This document shows, piece after piece, positions 50,591-51,393 of a stretch of 51,393 bases of DNA. Made by a program: the position numbers and the translations under genes. Where the stretch lies: assembly GCA_017445025.1 (NCBI GenBank), contig JAFSVJ010000110.1, forward strand, positions 1 to 51,393, given 5' to 3'. The stretch's first letter is position 1, and each line of letters starts with the position of its first letter. A model generated the notes under the pieces. The model did not search any database, was not told where the DNA came from, and saw only the letters and a program-made list of their open reading frames with translations. The stretch comes from Abditibacteriota bacterium. Lineage in GTDB: Bacteria; Armatimonadota; UBA5829.

Positions 50591-51393
50591 TGAAAAGAAT
50601 TATCTATTTAGATTACTTAAGAATTTTTGCAATTTTGGGGGTAATCTTAATTCATTTAACTTCTTATGTTAATAAAACAGATATTTATTGTAAAGAATTT
50701 GGAAGATATGCTGTTCCATGCTTTGTAATGATTTCGGGAGTATTATTTTTAGGAAGAAATATACCTTTAGATACATTATTTAAAAAGTATGTATTCAAGC
50801 TTGCTATAGCTTTAATTTTTATATTAATAATTAATAAGTTAATAAGTGTGTGTTTTCATATTAATTGCCCCATTGATCATTTATGGTACATACCAATGAT
50901 TATATGTATATATATGGCTTATCCGTTTATTAAGTTATTTATTGACAATAAAGTTTTGGTTAAATATTTTTTAGTATTGGCATTAATATTTAATTTTATT
51001 ATTCCAACCATATGTGTGTTTAGGGGGGGGATTGTTTCCACCTTTTATGATTAAATCATGGGTTGGAAATTGGTATATGAATCTTGCTATAGGTTTTACT
51101 GTTTTTTTTGTGTTAGGTTATGTCTTAAATAAAATTCAAATAAGAAAGACAGTAAGATATATTTTATATGCTTTAATCCCAATATCTTATCTTTTAACTT
51201 CATTTTTAACTTATCATTATTCTAAAGAAGACCATGCTTTTTTATTTATAAGCCAGGAAAATTCTCTTACTATTTTAGTTTTTTCATTGGGTATTTTTAT
51301 ATTATTTAAATACACAAAATGTTTTAATAAAGAAAATAGGCTTGTTCCGGAAATAAGTAAAAACGTTTTTGGTATATATTTATTTCATAATAT
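50590..51393 (+). pseudogene. Membrane acyltransferase interrupted at a G8 tract; runs off the window
   Basis: It begins MKRIIYLDYLRIFAILGVIL, the acyltransferase-3 start, and reads 154 residues before stopping at 51054. Eight G residues (51023-51030) lie 27 nt before that stop. Reading with seven G restores a frame open to the window end (~121 more codons) that encodes further hydrophobic helices and ends KNVFGIYLFHN, the conserved late motif of this family. The gene is therefore intact except for one base, as in contingency (phase-variable) loci, or the extra G is a sequencing error. It would acylate the glycan outside the cytoplasm. The 3' end is missing. Confidence 0.8.

Overview
The window is 51.4 kb of AT-rich DNA with every convincing gene on the + strand. 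The organism is an uncultivated-looking bacterium using the standard bacterial code: prfB carries an in-frame TGA read by programmed frameshift. The best taxonomic hint is a prepilin-like protein at 15.8 kb with a [12 protein letters not shown] segment and an H-x9-DG motif, a style common in Armatimonadota/Abditibacteriota-type genomes. This is an inference, not a proof. Primary promoters repeatedly show TTGACA/TTGACT with an extended TGGTATAAT -10.

Region 1 (1-9.5 kb). A 5'-truncated caspase/CHAT-like protein is followed by a secreted stalk-domain protein. Next come two transcription attenuators built on leader peptides. The first has Tyr-Tyr-Trp-Trp-Tyr codons and precedes an aryl-CoA ligase (PaaK family) and an OFA-type MFS transporter. 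The second has Trp-Trp-Trp codons and precedes a lone trpB. Together they look like an aromatic amino-acid salvage module (aryl acids and indole) controlled by charged Tyr/Trp tRNA. A divergent PAP2 phosphatase and a transglutaminase-like/secreted-protein pair complete the region.

Region 2 (9.7-16.5 kb). This holds a sugar nucleotidyltransferase, a GALK2-like GHMP kinase, prfB with a +1 frameshift site, a stand-alone 5'-nucleotidase C-terminal domain protein, a GH29-like lipoprotein and the prepilin-like protein.

Region 3 (16.6 kb to the end). This is one long, tightly packed surface-glycan locus, with many genes overlapping by 1-14 nt. It opens with PglE- and PglC-like enzymes. An unusual acyl/aldehyde module follows: AMP ligase, ACP, LuxE-like, LuxC-like, two SDRs, a split transketolase and a NeuD/PglD-like acyltransferase, with glycosyltransferases and an EpsG-type polymerase interleaved. 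Next is a polyol-phosphate section with four LicD proteins, two IspD-like cytidylyltransferases, TagD, a GDPD-family enzyme, a 2-hydroxyacid dehydrogenase, an epimerase and a DUF1919 protein. The locus ends with CapE/CapF/RmlD-like/CapG genes for UDP-L-FucNAc and probably UDP-L-QuiNAc, and a membrane acyltransferase interrupted at a G8 tract. No flippase or ABC exporter lies in the window.

Intergenic gaps carry several palindromic repeat families. The most striking has a fixed C/G-run scaffold holding two self-complementary stems whose sequences differ between copies but stay paired. One copy is translated in frame at the N-terminus of the PglC-like transferase. No tRNA, rRNA, CRISPR array or insertion sequence was recognised.
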